DNA from: Candidatus Aristotella avistercoris
GTDB lineage: Bacteria > Bacillota > Clostridia > Oscillospirales > Ruminococcaceae
NCBI GenBank assembly: GCA_904397835.1
Contig: CAJFOV010000031.1
Location: 1 to 45,584, forward strand
Reading direction: 5' to 3'
DNA: 45,584 nucleotides
A program made the translations under genes and the position numbers. The notes below the pieces were generated by a model. That model worked only from the letters and a program-made list of their open reading frames with translations. It did not search any database and was not told where the DNA came from. Below, in pieces: positions 32,416 to 41,398 of this stretch (its first letter is position 1; each line of letters opens with the position of its first letter).

Positions 32416-33212
32416 TGTGCACCCTCCCCAAAGGGGTTCATCCCTTGCGCTGTAAAATAGGCCTCTAGGGCGGGGGCCATATACTGGTTAAGAATCGTCT
32501 GCCTCTGCTGCCATTTGGTATCCCCCACCTGTAGCTGGCCCAATTGTTCCAGCTTTGCCAGCAGGGAGAGATCCCCACCGGTGAACTCCTGTATCATCGC
32601 CCAAAACTCCTTGGCCAGGGCCTGGCCCTGGGCACTTCCAGGGGGAACCTGCTGCTGTTGCAGGGCGGCGGCCTGATCCTGCATGTGGACAAACCGTTCC
32701 ATAAAGGCCAACCCCGTCTCCTGGTCAAAGTGCGTGCGGATGTGGTCCATGGTCTCCTCATCAAAGTGCTTGATGAGCCAGTAGTATTCGTTGTTCATCT
32801 GCAGGTTGACGATGATATCCGCATACTTTTTAAAGTCCACCGTCTGCATCTGGAGCACTTCCTCCCGCAGGGCCTGCAGCTGGGCGAGGGATTCGGACAG
32901 CTCCTGTATCTTGCGCTCCACACTTGCGGCCTGTCCCTCCAGGACTTTGGCCACCTCATCGGGGGTATCCAGGGGAATTAGGCGATTTTTGATGTCGTCC
33001 AGGGAAAATCCCAGCTGCTTGAGGGATAGGATCTGATGCAGGCAGACCAGATCCTGGTAGGTGTAGAGCCTGCGTCCCCCCTCACTCTGGGCGGTGGGTG
33101 AGAGCAGCCCCACCTGATCGTAATACTGCAGGGTGCGCACTGTGACTCCCATGCGCTTGGCTGCCTCCCCCACGGTCATATAGTCCTGGGGCATTCCTTT
33201 GATTGTTTCCAA
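32412..33212 (-). CDS. MerR-family regulator with TipAS-like ligand domain
   Basis: A 266-residue protein: MerR winged helix (MTVGEAAKRMGVTVRTLQYYDQVGLLSP, shown in part; about 12-80), a long coiled coil (about 85-125) and a C-terminal TipAS-like helical domain (AKEFWAMIQEFTGGD). In TipA this domain binds thiopeptides and other cyclic peptide antibiotics and activates transcription. The start is TTG 33212, with AGGAGGTGATC at good spacing. It leads a three-gene operon with the ABC exporter and has a MerR-type promoter, so it probably activates its own operon when its ligand is present. Confidence 0.9.
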   Translation of the reverse strand: METIKGMPQDYMTVGEAAKRMGVTVRTLQYYDQVGLLSPTAQSEGGRRLYTYQDLVCLHQILSLKQLGFSLDDIKNRLIPLDTPDEVAKVLEGQAASVERKIQELSESLAQLQALREEVLQMQTVDFKKYADIIVNLQMNNEYYWLIKHFDEETMDHIRTHFDQETGLAFMERFVHMQDQAAALQQQQVPPGSAQGQALAKEFWAMIQEFTGGDLSLLAKLEQLGQLQVGDTKWQQRQTILNQYMAPALEAYFTAQGMNPFGEGAQ

Positions 33213-33233
33213 GGTTGATCACCTCCTGATCCC

Positions 33234-33264
33234 AGTATAGTTCATGACGCCGCGTCACAAGCAA
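33234..33264 (-). promoter_or_regulatory. MerR-type promoter with 19-bp spacer
   Basis: On the minus strand TTGCTT (33264-33259) and TATACT (33239-33234) are 19 bp apart, the stretched spacing typical of MerR-activated promoters. The spacer holds a perfect palindrome, TGACGC, one base, GCGTCA (33245-33257). Confidence 0.82.
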
Positions 33265-33347
33265 GGGGGAGACCGCATGTTTTTTCAAAAATTTTCGGTG
33301 ACACTGCCCATGGAGAAGTCAGTAGAACAGCAAACGCATATCTCAGC

Positions 33348-33390
33348 GAAAAGTACGGGACGAAGCCCCCAAAAGGGCTCCGTCCCGTAC
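33348..33390 (-). terminator. gdhA terminator
   Basis: On the minus strand GTACGGGACG and CGTCCCGTAC (33390-33353) pair, with an inner AGCCC/GGGCT stem, then TTTT. Confidence 0.92.
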
Positions 33391-33425
33391 CGGTTTTCTA
33401 TGTGATATTTGGGGAATGCAATATT

Positions 33426-34889
<1,464 letters not shown>

Positions 34890-35032
34890 TCATTTTTTAC
34901 CCACTTTTTTCAGGAATTAAAAGATTTCACCAATTTTACTGAAAAAATAAAAGGATAAACCTGCAACAAGGGCAAAATCCCTCCGCCTAGCACAAACATC
35001 GAAAAATGTAGGACTCGCTGGCCCGGTGCAGC

Positions 35033-35061
35033 TTGCGTCCAAAGACAATGTATGATAAAAT
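35033..35061 (+). promoter_or_regulatory. Candidate promoter of the TM2 gene
   Basis: TTGCGT (35033-35038), 17 bp and TAAAAT (35056-35061), about 115 bp before the start. Confidence 0.5.
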
Positions 35062-35175
35062 AAAGGGTACTTTTCATCAGAAATTGGGGGACTTTGGCAG
35101 CGGCGTATAGCACAGCAATTATACCGTCTGTAGAATGACTCCCTGGCTATATGAAAAGGAATGGAGGGATTCATC

Positions 35176-35610
35176 TTGTTCTGTCGTTCCTGTGGCAAAC
35201 AGCTGCCCCCTGGTGCCACCGTCTGCCCCTACTGCGGCGTGCCAGCGGGGATTGGGCGGCTCTACTGCCCCAACTGCGGCAACGCCACACTGCCCCAGGC
35301 GGTGGTCTGTGTCAAATGCGGCTGCAACCTGGTCCAACCTGGCTATGGGCAAGGTGCGCCCAACCCGGCGGCTATTCAAAAATCAAAGATTGCGGCAGGC
35401 CTGTTGGGGATCTTTTTAGGGGGCCTGGGGATCCACAACTTCTACCTGGGCTTTACAGGCAAGGCGACTACCCAGTTGATTTTGGGGCTTCTCTCCTTGG
35501 TGACCTGCGGCATCACCGGCATTGTCTCAGCAATCTGGGGACTGGTGGAGGGAATCGCCCTCTTGACCTCCTCCTATGCCACGGATGCCAATGGAATTCC
35601 CCTAGCTTGA
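35176..35610 (+). CDS. Zinc-ribbon plus TM2-domain membrane protein
   Basis: About 144 residues. Two zinc ribbons stand at the N-terminus (FCRSCGK..CPYCG and YCPNCGN..CVKCGC), followed by a TM2 domain with two helices (GLLGIFLGGLGIHNFYLG, then ITGIVSAIWGLVEGIALL). The TTG at 35176 follows GGAGGG at 7 bp and gives the usual family N-terminus MFCRSCG; the ATG at 35161 lies within that ribosome site and is less likely. TM2 proteins are common in Clostridia, with no proven role. It ends just before the RNase P RNA. Confidence 0.85.
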   Translation: MFCRSCGKQLPPGATVCPYCGVPAGIGRLYCPNCGNATLPQAVVCVKCGCNLVQPGYGQGAPNPAAIQKSKIAAGLLGIFLGGLGIHNFYLGFTGKATTQLILGLLSLVTCGITGIVSAIWGLVEGIALLTSSYATDANGIPLA

Positions 35611-35636
35611 CTCAAGTTTTATCGGATGTTTTCACT

Positions 35637-35976
35637 GTGACCACCACATACAACAGCGGGCGCAGGCAACTGCGCATGAGGAAAGTCCGGGCTCCACAGG
35701 GCAGGATAGCTGCTAACGGCAGCCGAAGGCGACTTTAGGGAAAGTGCAACAGAGATATACCGCCAGCGGGAAACCGCTGGTAAGGGTGGAAAGGCGAGGT
35801 AAGAGCTCACCGGGCGGATGGGAGACCACCCGCCCCTGTAAACCCTATCCGGAGCAACACCAACTGAGGCGATACAGCGGCCCGCTGTGCCTCGACCGCG
35901 TGGCTAAAGCGTTTTGGCGACAAAACGCGTAGATAGATTGTTGTTTGATACAGAACTCGGCTTACGGGGTGGTCAC
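35637..35976 (+). ncRNA. rnpB: RNase P RNA (type A)
   Basis: The ends GTGACCACC and GGTGGTCAC pair as P1. The conserved core is clear: GAGGAAAGTCCGGGCTCC (P4 and J3/4 side), CAGGGCAG, GGTAAGAGCTCACCGG (P11/P12 region) and ACAGAACTCGGCTTAC (P4 3' side). The RNA is about 340 nt, which fits the ancestral type A form rather than the Bacillus type B. With the RnpA protein it trims 5' leaders from pre-tRNA. Confidence 0.96.
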
Positions 35977-35986
35977 AGGTGAACAT

Positions 35987-36020
35987 AAAGGGTGGATGCA
36001 ATTGCATCCACCCTTTCTTT
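35987..36020 (+). terminator. rnpB terminator
   Basis: A perfect 30-bp palindrome (35987-36016) with arms AAAGGGTGGATGCAA and TTGCATCCACCCTTT is followed by CTTTCT. Confidence 0.93.
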
Positions 36021-36147
36021 CTGCCAGGGATTTTTACGATGGACCTCGGGCTCTAAGCCACGGAGGTTCTCCCTACGCATCGGTCTTATTTTGGTTTGCA
36101 GGTTTTCTCGTTTGCATTTTTCAGCCAAAGATCCAAGGGATCTTTTG

Positions 36148-36176
36148 TTGACAATTGCAGTTTCTCTTCCTATAAT
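36148..36176 (+). promoter_or_regulatory. Perfect-consensus promoter of the MATE gene
   Basis: TTGACA (36148-36153), 17 bp and TATAAT (36171-36176). It is the only full consensus sigma-A promoter I found in the window and lies about 235 bp before the start codon. Confidence 0.9.
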
Positions 36177-36253
36177 GGAACGGTACATGAAAGATTTTTG
36201 ACGATTTTGCAGCTATTTGACGTTTTTAAAGCAGAAATGAGAATGGTTGCATA

Positions 36254-36355
36254 GGATCCCTCCATCGCCGCCTCCTGGGGATCTGATTCCACCGGGCGGC
36301 TTCTCCAGAGGGCTACCCAAACGCCTTGGATTCCTCTTTTTGGGGAAAACCCTCT
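36254..36355 (+). promoter_or_regulatory. Folded leader with candidate attenuator upstream of MATE gene
   Basis: Two interlaced helices are possible: GATCCC (36255-36260) with GGGATC (36278-36283), and GCCGCC (36267-36272) with GGCGGC (36295-36300). This is a pseudoknot-like or mutually exclusive set. Next, AGAGG (36307-36311) with CCTCT (36333-36337), with an inner CCAA/TTGG, runs into TTTTT like a terminator, while AGAGGG can instead pair with CCCTCT (36350-36355). The layout is that of a transcription-attenuating leader. It does not match a riboswitch class I can name. Confidence 0.45.
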
Positions 36356-36410
36356 TGGGACAGGCATCTGGATCCATCAAATCATATTTATGCGACAAGG
36401 AGGAAACCCC

Positions 36411-37805
36411 ATGGATGTCCATGCAGAAAACAAGATGGGGGTCATGCCAGTCAATAGGCTACTGTTGACGATGTCTGTGCCTATCATGATCTCCATGCTG
36501 GTTCAGGCCCTTTACAACGTGGTGGACAGCATGTTTGTGGCCCAGCTCAATGAGAACGCCCTTACCGCTGTCTCCCTGGCTTTTCCGGCCCAGAATCTGA
36601 TGATTGCCGTGGCCACCGGTACCGGCGTGGGAGTCAACGCCCTGCTCTCTAAAAGCCTGGGGGAAAAGCGCTTTGACCGGGCCAACCAGACAGCCGACCA
36701 CGCAGTATTTTTGGCCCTCTGCAATGCGGTGGTCTTTGCGCTGCTGGGTGTTGTAGGATCTCGTTTTTTCTTCCAGTTCCAGACGGATGTGGCAGACATT
36801 GTGGACAATGGCACCTCCTATCTGATCATCTGCACGGTGTTCTCCTTTGGGTTGTTCGGGCAGATCACCTTTGAGCGCCTGTTTCAGGCCACCGGAAGAA
36901 CCTTATACACCATGCTCACCCAGGGGATCGGCGCCATCATTAACATCATCTTTGACCCCATTTTGATCTTTGGACTCTTCGGCTTTCCCAGGATGGAGGT
37001 GGCCGGAGCTGCTGCTGCCACGGTACTGGGGCAGATCATCGCTTTCCTCCTGGGGGCCTATCTCAACCACAAAAAGAACCAGGAGATCCAGCTATCCCTG
37101 CGGCGTTTCCGGCCCAATGGGCAAATTATCCGCCGGATCTATGCTGTAGGGGTGCCCTCCATCATTATGTCCTCCATTGGGTCGGTCATGACTTTTGCCA
37201 TGAACAAAATCCTCATTGCCTTTTCCACCACTGCCACCGCGGTATTTGGCGTCTATTTCAAGCTTCAAAGCTTTGTATTCATGCCCATTTTCGGCCTGAA
37301 TAACGGAATGGTGCCCATTGTGGCCTACAATTATGGCGCTCGCAGGCCCCAGCGGTTGACCAGAACGGTTCAGCTGGGCATCTGCTATGCAGTGGGGATC
37401 ATGGTGTTGGGCTTACTCATCCTCCAACTCTTTGCAGACAAGCTTTTGTTGATCTTCAATGCCTCAGAGCACATGCTGCAGATCGGCGTTCCCGCCTTGC
37501 GCACCATCAGCTGGAGCTTCCTGTTGGCCGGCTTCAGCGTCATCTGCTCCTCCCTGTTCCAGGCTCTTGCCCACGGTGTTCTAAGTCTGGCGGCCAGTCT
37601 GGTTCGTCAGCTGGTGATATTGCTCCCGGTGGCCTTTCTTCTCTCATTGTCTGGGCAGTTGAATCTGGTCTGGTGGGCCTTCCCCCTGGCGGAGCTGGTG
37701 GCTGCTATTCTGTGCGCCTTCTTTTTGCGGTACATTTACCATCGGGAAATTCTTCCCCTCTATCTGGAAGTGGAGACGGACTGTATGGATGTAAACACAT
37801 TGTAG
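36411..37805 (+). CDS. MATE-family efflux transporter
   Basis: A 464-residue protein with twelve helices in two MATE halves. N-terminal MSVPIMISMLVQALYNVVDS and FVAQLNENALTAVSLAFP are typical, as is the FGLNNGMVPIVAYNYGA segment in the second half. MATE proteins export cationic drugs or metabolites using Na+ or H+. The start ATG 36411 follows AAGGAGGAAACCCC. A strong promoter plus a long structured leader suggest inducible expression, perhaps by a ribosome-targeting drug or by a small ligand. Confidence 0.94.
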   Translation: MDVHAENKMGVMPVNRLLLTMSVPIMISMLVQALYNVVDSMFVAQLNENALTAVSLAFPAQNLMIAVATGTGVGVNALLSKSLGEKRFDRANQTADHAVFLALCNAVVFALLGVVGSRFFFQFQTDVADIVDNGTSYLIICTVFSFGLFGQITFERLFQATGRTLYTMLTQGIGAIINIIFDPILIFGLFGFPRMEVAGAAAATVLGQIIAFLLGAYLNHKKNQEIQLSLRRFRPNGQIIRRIYAVGVPSIIMSSIGSVMTFAMNKILIAFSTTATAVFGVYFKLQSFVFMPIFGLNNGMVPIVAYNYGARRPQRLTRTVQLGICYAVGIMVLGLLILQLFADKLLLIFNASEHMLQIGVPALRTISWSFLLAGFSVICSSLFQALAHGVLSLAASLVRQLVILLPVAFLLSLSGQLNLVWWAFPLAELVAAILCAFFLRYIYHREILPLYLEVETDCMDVNTL

Positions 37806-37819
37806 TCATAACCGATGTC

Positions 37820-37858
37820 GCCCGGTCAGTGCATGGTACACTGACCGGGCGCTTTTTT
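37820..37858 (+). terminator. Terminator of the MATE gene
   Basis: GCCCGGTCAGTG and CACTGACCGGGC (37820-37850) pair perfectly over 12 bp, then GCTTTTTT. Confidence 0.95.
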
Positions 37859-37869
37859 CAGCACACCGC

Positions 37870-38418
37870 TTACAGCTGGCGGAAACGGTTCATTCGCCAG
37901 AGGGTCCAAAGGTCGGATCCCCCCTCCAGCAGTAGACAAAAGCCGATGAACCGCACCAGAGTCGTGGCCGCTCGAAAGGGACGGAACAACAGCAGCAGCC
38001 CCAGGACCATCACCAACAGGGCCAATGCCAGGCTGGCCCACCACTGGGGGTCCCCCGTCCCTTTGAGTTCCAAGGCCTGCTGCACCTTGGTGATACTTTG
38101 GAGCAAAATGGTCACCCCCAGCACCACCGGCAGAATGGAGAGCACCACTGTGGGACTCACCAGCATAAACAACCCAATGCCCGACGCAACAACTCCCACC
38201 ACCAGGTTCAGTTGATAGAAGCCACCAACCCCTTGGCCTCGCTGGGAGAGATACCCCACCAGCCGGGTCAGACCGTAGACCAATACCAGGGCCCCGAAGA
38301 CGTAGCAAATAATGGTGCTGCTAACCGCCGGCCAAAGGAACAAAATCAGTCCCAGGACAACATACAGAATGGCCAGAAGCAGATAGCTCTGTGTCAAACG
38401 TTTCCAAAAGTTCTCCAT
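37870..38418 (-). CDS. DUF308 (HdeD-like) membrane protein
   Basis: A 182-residue protein of six helices in three hairpin pairs with the DUF308 layout (LLAILYVVLGLILFLWP, then LVVGVVASGIGLFMLVSP and LALALLVMVLGLLLLFRP). HdeD in E. coli is linked to acid resistance at high cell density, but the role in Firmicutes is unknown. Start after GAGGGAGGAATTTCC. It follows the DUF4177 gene by 76 bp and is probably co-transcribed. Confidence 0.87.
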   Translation of the reverse strand: MENFWKRLTQSYLLLAILYVVLGLILFLWPAVSSTIICYVFGALVLVYGLTRLVGYLSQRGQGVGGFYQLNLVVGVVASGIGLFMLVSPTVVLSILPVVLGVTILLQSITKVQQALELKGTGDPQWWASLALALLVMVLGLLLLFRPFRAATTLVRFIGFCLLLEGGSDLWTLWRMNRFRQL

Positions 38419-38494
38419 GGAAATTCCTCCCTCTTATGTCGTTTCAGATGTCAAAGGCCCTGCAGGCGCCTGCGCTGCCTCTCTGTCAATGGAG

Positions 38495-38710
38495 CTAGGC
38501 CTCCCGCTCAAAAATAACCTGATATCCATCGGTTCCATAGACGCCCATCTTTTCGTTGAAGGGCACCACCACCTGTTTCAGGCGCCAGCCCTGTTCCGCC
38601 TGGGCAAGGATCACCTCTTTGCAGGCTTCAAAGGTGCCGCCAGCCTTTCCCTGGAAGCTACGCTTGGCAGGGATCTCCACAAATTTGTATTCATACCGGC
38701 GCATTGGCAC
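38495..38710 (-). CDS. DUF4177 small protein
   Basis: About 71 residues matching DUF4177: YEYKFVEIPAK at the N-terminus and a C-terminal EQGWRLKQVVVP..GYQVIFER. These small alpha-beta proteins are common in Firmicutes and have no known role. GTG 38710 has AAGGAG at 5 bp; ATG 38704 would give the family N-terminus but at longer spacing. Confidence 0.82.
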   Translation of the reverse strand: MPMRRYEYKFVEIPAKRSFQGKAGGTFEACKEVILAQAEQGWRLKQVVVPFNEKMGVYGTDGYQVIFEREA

Positions 38711-38738
38711 ATCATCTCCTTCTTAAGGTTCCCATATT

Positions 38739-38768
38739 AGCATACCACATGGCACTGCCCTTTGTAAA
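38739..38768 (-). promoter_or_regulatory. Candidate promoter of the DUF4177-DUF308 genes
   Basis: On the minus strand TTTACA (38768-38763), 18 bp and TATGCT (38744-38739), about 28 bp before the start. Confidence 0.4.
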
Positions 38769-38976
38769 AGTGTTTGTAGAAATCTTCTCTTTCATCCAGC
38801 AAATTTTCTGTGAAGGACCACCAAAAGAATGTCCGTCGCTTTGGCGTGGTTTTCCTTTTCACCGGGTGCATACTATGGTACAATGGCGGTGATATGGATC
38901 AACTTTCCCCCACAAAGGAACAGATTATATCCAAAGGAGCCGGCCATTTGGCAAAAAACGCCCCTATGATCTCCAT

Positions 38977-39150
38977 TTATAACATAAAAATAGGCCCGCA
39001 GGGCCGATTCCTTAAAAGTTAAAGCCATTCTCTATGCCAGTAGGTATAGAGGTTGTTATAACATAAAAATGGGCCCGCAGGGCCATTTTCTTAAAGTGTT
39101 TCAACGTTCTCTCAGGCGGCCAATGGAAAAGCTTTGCTTTTTGGAGAACG
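38977..39150 (+). repeat. Structured repeat, two adjacent units
   Basis: Unit 1 (38977-39055) starts with TTATAACATAAAAA, then hairpin I (GGCCC, GCA, GGGCC), then CTTAAAAGTTAAA, hairpin II (CTCTATGCC...GGTATAGAG) and GGTTG. Unit 2 starts at 39056 with the same TTATAACATAAAAA, hairpin I (GGCCC, GCA, GGGCC), CTTAAAGTGTTTCAACG and a larger hairpin II (CGTTCTC 39105-39111 with GAGAACG 39144-39150). A third copy lies at 45499-45584. The 479-bp gap 38711-39189 holds these units and no supported gene. Confidence 0.8.
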
Positions 39151-39189
39151 CCGTGATGCCATAATGGAAGATAGAAGGGAGAGAAACCC

Positions 39190-39894
39190 ATGCAGTGGAA
39201 CATGCGCCAACGGCTGGAAGAGCTGGCAGAGCCCAAGTTTCAAGCCTTCTCCGCCACCCTGCTGCCCGGAACAGGCAACATCTTGGGGGTACGCCTGCCC
39301 ACTCTGCGTCAGATGGCCAAGGAGATCTGCCACGGGGATTGGCGGGATTATCTGAATCACGCCACAGAGGACACCTTTGAGGAGACCATGCTCCAGGGGT
39401 TGGTGATTGGTTTTGCCCCCTGCTCTCTGGATGAGACGTTGGCACTTGCGCAAGCTTTTGTGCCTAAAATCACCAACTGGTCCCTGTGCGACGCCTTCTG
39501 TGCCGGACTCAAGAAGAAGGTCCGCCAGAATTCCCAGGCATTTTGGGTATTTTTGCAGCCCTACCTGGTTGCTCGAGAGGAGTACGCCCTGCGGTTTGGC
39601 GTGGTGATGCTCCTGGACCACTTTGTCACGGCGGAATACATTCAGCAGGTGCTCCACATCCTGGAGGAGACCCGTCACCCTGCCTATTATGTGCGTATGG
39701 CGGTGGCATGGGCCATCTCCATCTGTTTTGTGCACTTTCCCCAGGAGACTATGGCCATGTTACAGACAAGCCAACAGGACACCTTCACCTACAACAAGGC
39801 GTTGCAGAAGATCACCGAATCTCTGCGGGTAGATCCACAGACCAAGGACATCATCCGAAAAATGAAGCGCAAAGAGGAACACCGCCCCTTGTGA
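39190..39894 (+). CDS. AlkD-like DNA alkylation repair protein
   Basis: A 234-residue all-helical HEAT-like repeat protein. LGVRLPTLRQMAKEI near the N-terminus and ITNWSLCDAFC in the middle match AlkD; the Trp and Asp of NWSLCD and the Arg of EEYALRFGVVM correspond to the catalytic-site residues of Bacillus AlkD. AlkD glycosylases remove bulky or cationic alkylated bases without base flipping. Start after AGGGAGAGAAACCC. It stands alone, directly after the structured repeats. Some AlkD-like paralogs have lost activity, so function is inferred from the kept residues. Confidence 0.88.
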   Translation: MQWNMRQRLEELAEPKFQAFSATLLPGTGNILGVRLPTLRQMAKEICHGDWRDYLNHATEDTFEETMLQGLVIGFAPCSLDETLALAQAFVPKITNWSLCDAFCAGLKKKVRQNSQAFWVFLQPYLVAREEYALRFGVVMLLDHFVTAEYIQQVLHILEETRHPAYYVRMAVAWAISICFVHFPQETMAMLQTSQQDTFTYNKALQKITESLRVDPQTKDIIRKMKRKEEHRPL

Positions 39895-40013
39895 ATTTTT
39901 TTGCTTTATGGTTTAATAGAGGAAAGAGCTGTCAGAAACCAGTTTTGACGGTAACTGTGGGGGATATGCCCCAAAGTAAATTTTTTTGTACATAAAAGAA
40001 TTGAGGGATCGCA

Positions 40014-41063
40014 ATGGGAAGAAGTGGTAGAGGCGGCGGTGGCGGCGGCCGCAGCGGCGGTTTTTCTGGCGGGTCACGGCGCAGCGGCGGCTTTTCCGGC
40101 GGCAGCCGAGGTGGTTTTTCTGGTGGGCATAGGAGTGGCGGAAGCAGTTTTCACCGTCCGTCCGGAGGCGGCTGGGGCTTTCGGCCTCCCAGGCGGCCCT
40201 CTGTCGGCCCCATCTTTGTCAACACCGGCAACATCGGCGGCTCGCGCCGGTCCTTTGGTGGTGGAGGTGGTTCCTCCTCCGGTTCCAACAATTCCGGCTG
40301 TATCAGCGTGGGAATCGTTCTGGTCTTTATCGTCTTCCTCTTTGTGCTTTTCCAAACCATCGGCGGAGGTGGAAGCGGAAATTCCATCACCAAATCCACG
40401 GTGGAACGGGAGCCGCTGCCCGCCGGAGCGGTGGTGGAGACCGACTACTACACCGATGAGCTGGGCTGGATCACCAACAGCAGCGCGCTGACCCAGGGGA
40501 TGAAGGAGTTCTACGAGCGGACCGGCGTGCAGCCATATCTCTACCTGGTGGACTCCATCGATGGCGACCGGAGTTTGACCACCCAGCAGCTGTCCGACTA
40601 CTCTGAAACCCTCTACGACTCCCTCTTTGAGGATGAGGCCCACTTCCTGCTGGTGTTCCATGAATATGGCAACTCCTACAACTGCGGCTACACGGTGGGC
40701 GCACAGGCCAAGGCCATCATGGACGATGAGGCCATCACCATCCTGGCGGACTACCTGGATCAATATTACTACTCCGATCTGAATGACGAGGAGTTTTTCA
40801 GCACCACCTTCGCCAAAACTGCCGAGCGGATCATGAGCGTCACCCGTTCCCCTCTGCCCATCATCCTCATTGTTGTGGGGGTGATTGTGGTGGTGATCCT
40901 GCTCTTCTACTGGTGGAAGGCTGCCAAGGCCCAGAAGAACAAGGAGGACGAAAAACTCAAAGAGATCCTTGAGACCCCCTTGGAGACCTTTGAGGACCAG
41001 GAGCTGGAGGACCTGGAGGAGAAGTATGCGGACCCCACCTCCGGAGAAAAGACGGAGGAGTAA
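40014..41063 (+). CDS. TPM-domain-like membrane protein with Gly/Ser/Arg-rich N-terminus
   Basis: A 349-residue protein. Residues 1-95 are almost only Gly, Ser, Arg, Phe and His (GGFSGGS repeats). A first membrane helix follows (about 96-118, ISVGIVLVFIVFLFVLFQTI), then an extracellular domain (about 140-275) with a TPM-like fold (VQPYLYLVDSIDGD, EDEAHFLLVFHEYG), a second helix (about 282-305) and an acidic C-terminal tail. TPM proteins are surface or membrane proteins linked to phosphatase-like or PSII-repair functions; none is proven for this layout. The start follows GAGGGATCGC. No partner gene is adjacent. Confidence 0.75.
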   Translation: MGRSGRGGGGGGRSGGFSGGSRRSGGFSGGSRGGFSGGHRSGGSSFHRPSGGGWGFRPPRRPSVGPIFVNTGNIGGSRRSFGGGGGSSSGSNNSGCISVGIVLVFIVFLFVLFQTIGGGGSGNSITKSTVEREPLPAGAVVETDYYTDELGWITNSSALTQGMKEFYERTGVQPYLYLVDSIDGDRSLTTQQLSDYSETLYDSLFEDEAHFLLVFHEYGNSYNCGYTVGAQAKAIMDDEAITILADYLDQYYYSDLNDEEFFSTTFAKTAERIMSVTRSPLPIILIVVGVIVVVILLFYWWKAAKAQKNKEDEKLKEILETPLETFEDQELEDLEEKYADPTSGEKTEE

Positions 41064-41097
41064 CGCCGGCATCAGGGGCTATCATAGTTATTGTGTG

Positions 41098-41137
41098 AAA
41101 AACTCGATGGGAAGAAACCTTTCCATCGAGTTTTTTT
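41098..41137 (+). terminator. Terminator of the TPM-like gene
   Basis: AAAAACTCGATGG (41098-41110) pairs with CCATCGAGTTTTT (41123-41135) and continues in T's to 41137. Confidence 0.94.
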
Positions 41138-41148
41138 GCAATAGGTAC

Positions 41149-41179
41149 TTGACTTAAAGCGCACTTTAAGGAGTAAAAT
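41149..41179 (+). promoter_or_regulatory. MerR-type promoter of the flavodoxin gene
   Basis: TTGACT (41149-41154) and TAAAAT (41174-41179) are 19 bp apart. The dyad CTTAAAG, 4 nt, CTTTAAG (41153-41170) is the form used by NmlR/AdhR-type MerR regulators that sense aldehydes or thiol stress. No merR gene is adjacent, so the regulator acts from elsewhere. Confidence 0.85.
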
Positions 41180-41190
41180 GGCGTCAACCA

Positions 41191-41294
41191 ATTGGAGTGG
41201 GCGCCGTCATCCCACCGCCGTCAAAAGGGGACCCCTGTTCTGCAGTGCAGCAGGGGCGGCACGGGGGTGGAAGGGAGGAAACGCCTTCTCCAAT
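41191..41294 (+). other. Rod-like structured leader of the flavodoxin gene
   Basis: Nested helices: ATTGGAG plus GGCG (41191-41203) with CGCC plus CTCCAAT (41282-41294); CCACCGCCGT (41212-41221) with ACGGGGGTGG (41261-41270), 9 of 10 pairs; and CCCCTG..CTGC with GCAG..CAGGGG (41232-41256). The whole leader from promoter to start is about 215 nt. The segment 41295-41398 shows no clear further element. Confidence 0.5.
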
Positions 41295-41398
41295 GGGGAC
41301 CGATGGAAAATCCACCGGTGCGCCGCAGCTCCCGCCCGCCCTGTGGGGCGGCTGTTCCTACTCGATGGGGCTCCGGCGATCAAAGTGAGGTGCAACAT

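Noticed and set aside
38894-39022. 42-residue frame (MDQLSPTKEQIISKGAG...) with a GGCGGTGAT before its ATG
   Set aside because: It looks faintly like the start of a TetR-type protein, but it runs into the structured repeat and stops; the apparent promoter would start the RNA at the ribosome site. At most a broken gene end.
38977-39150. The TTATAACATA units as a CRISPR array
   Set aside because: Spacing elements are themselves conserved and self-complementary, there is no constant direct repeat separated by unique spacers, and no cas gene is present.
41192-41398. In-frame N-terminal extension of the flavodoxin
   Set aside because: The frame is open but covers the leader helices, its translation resembles no flavodoxin, and a proper ribosome site precedes ATG 41399.
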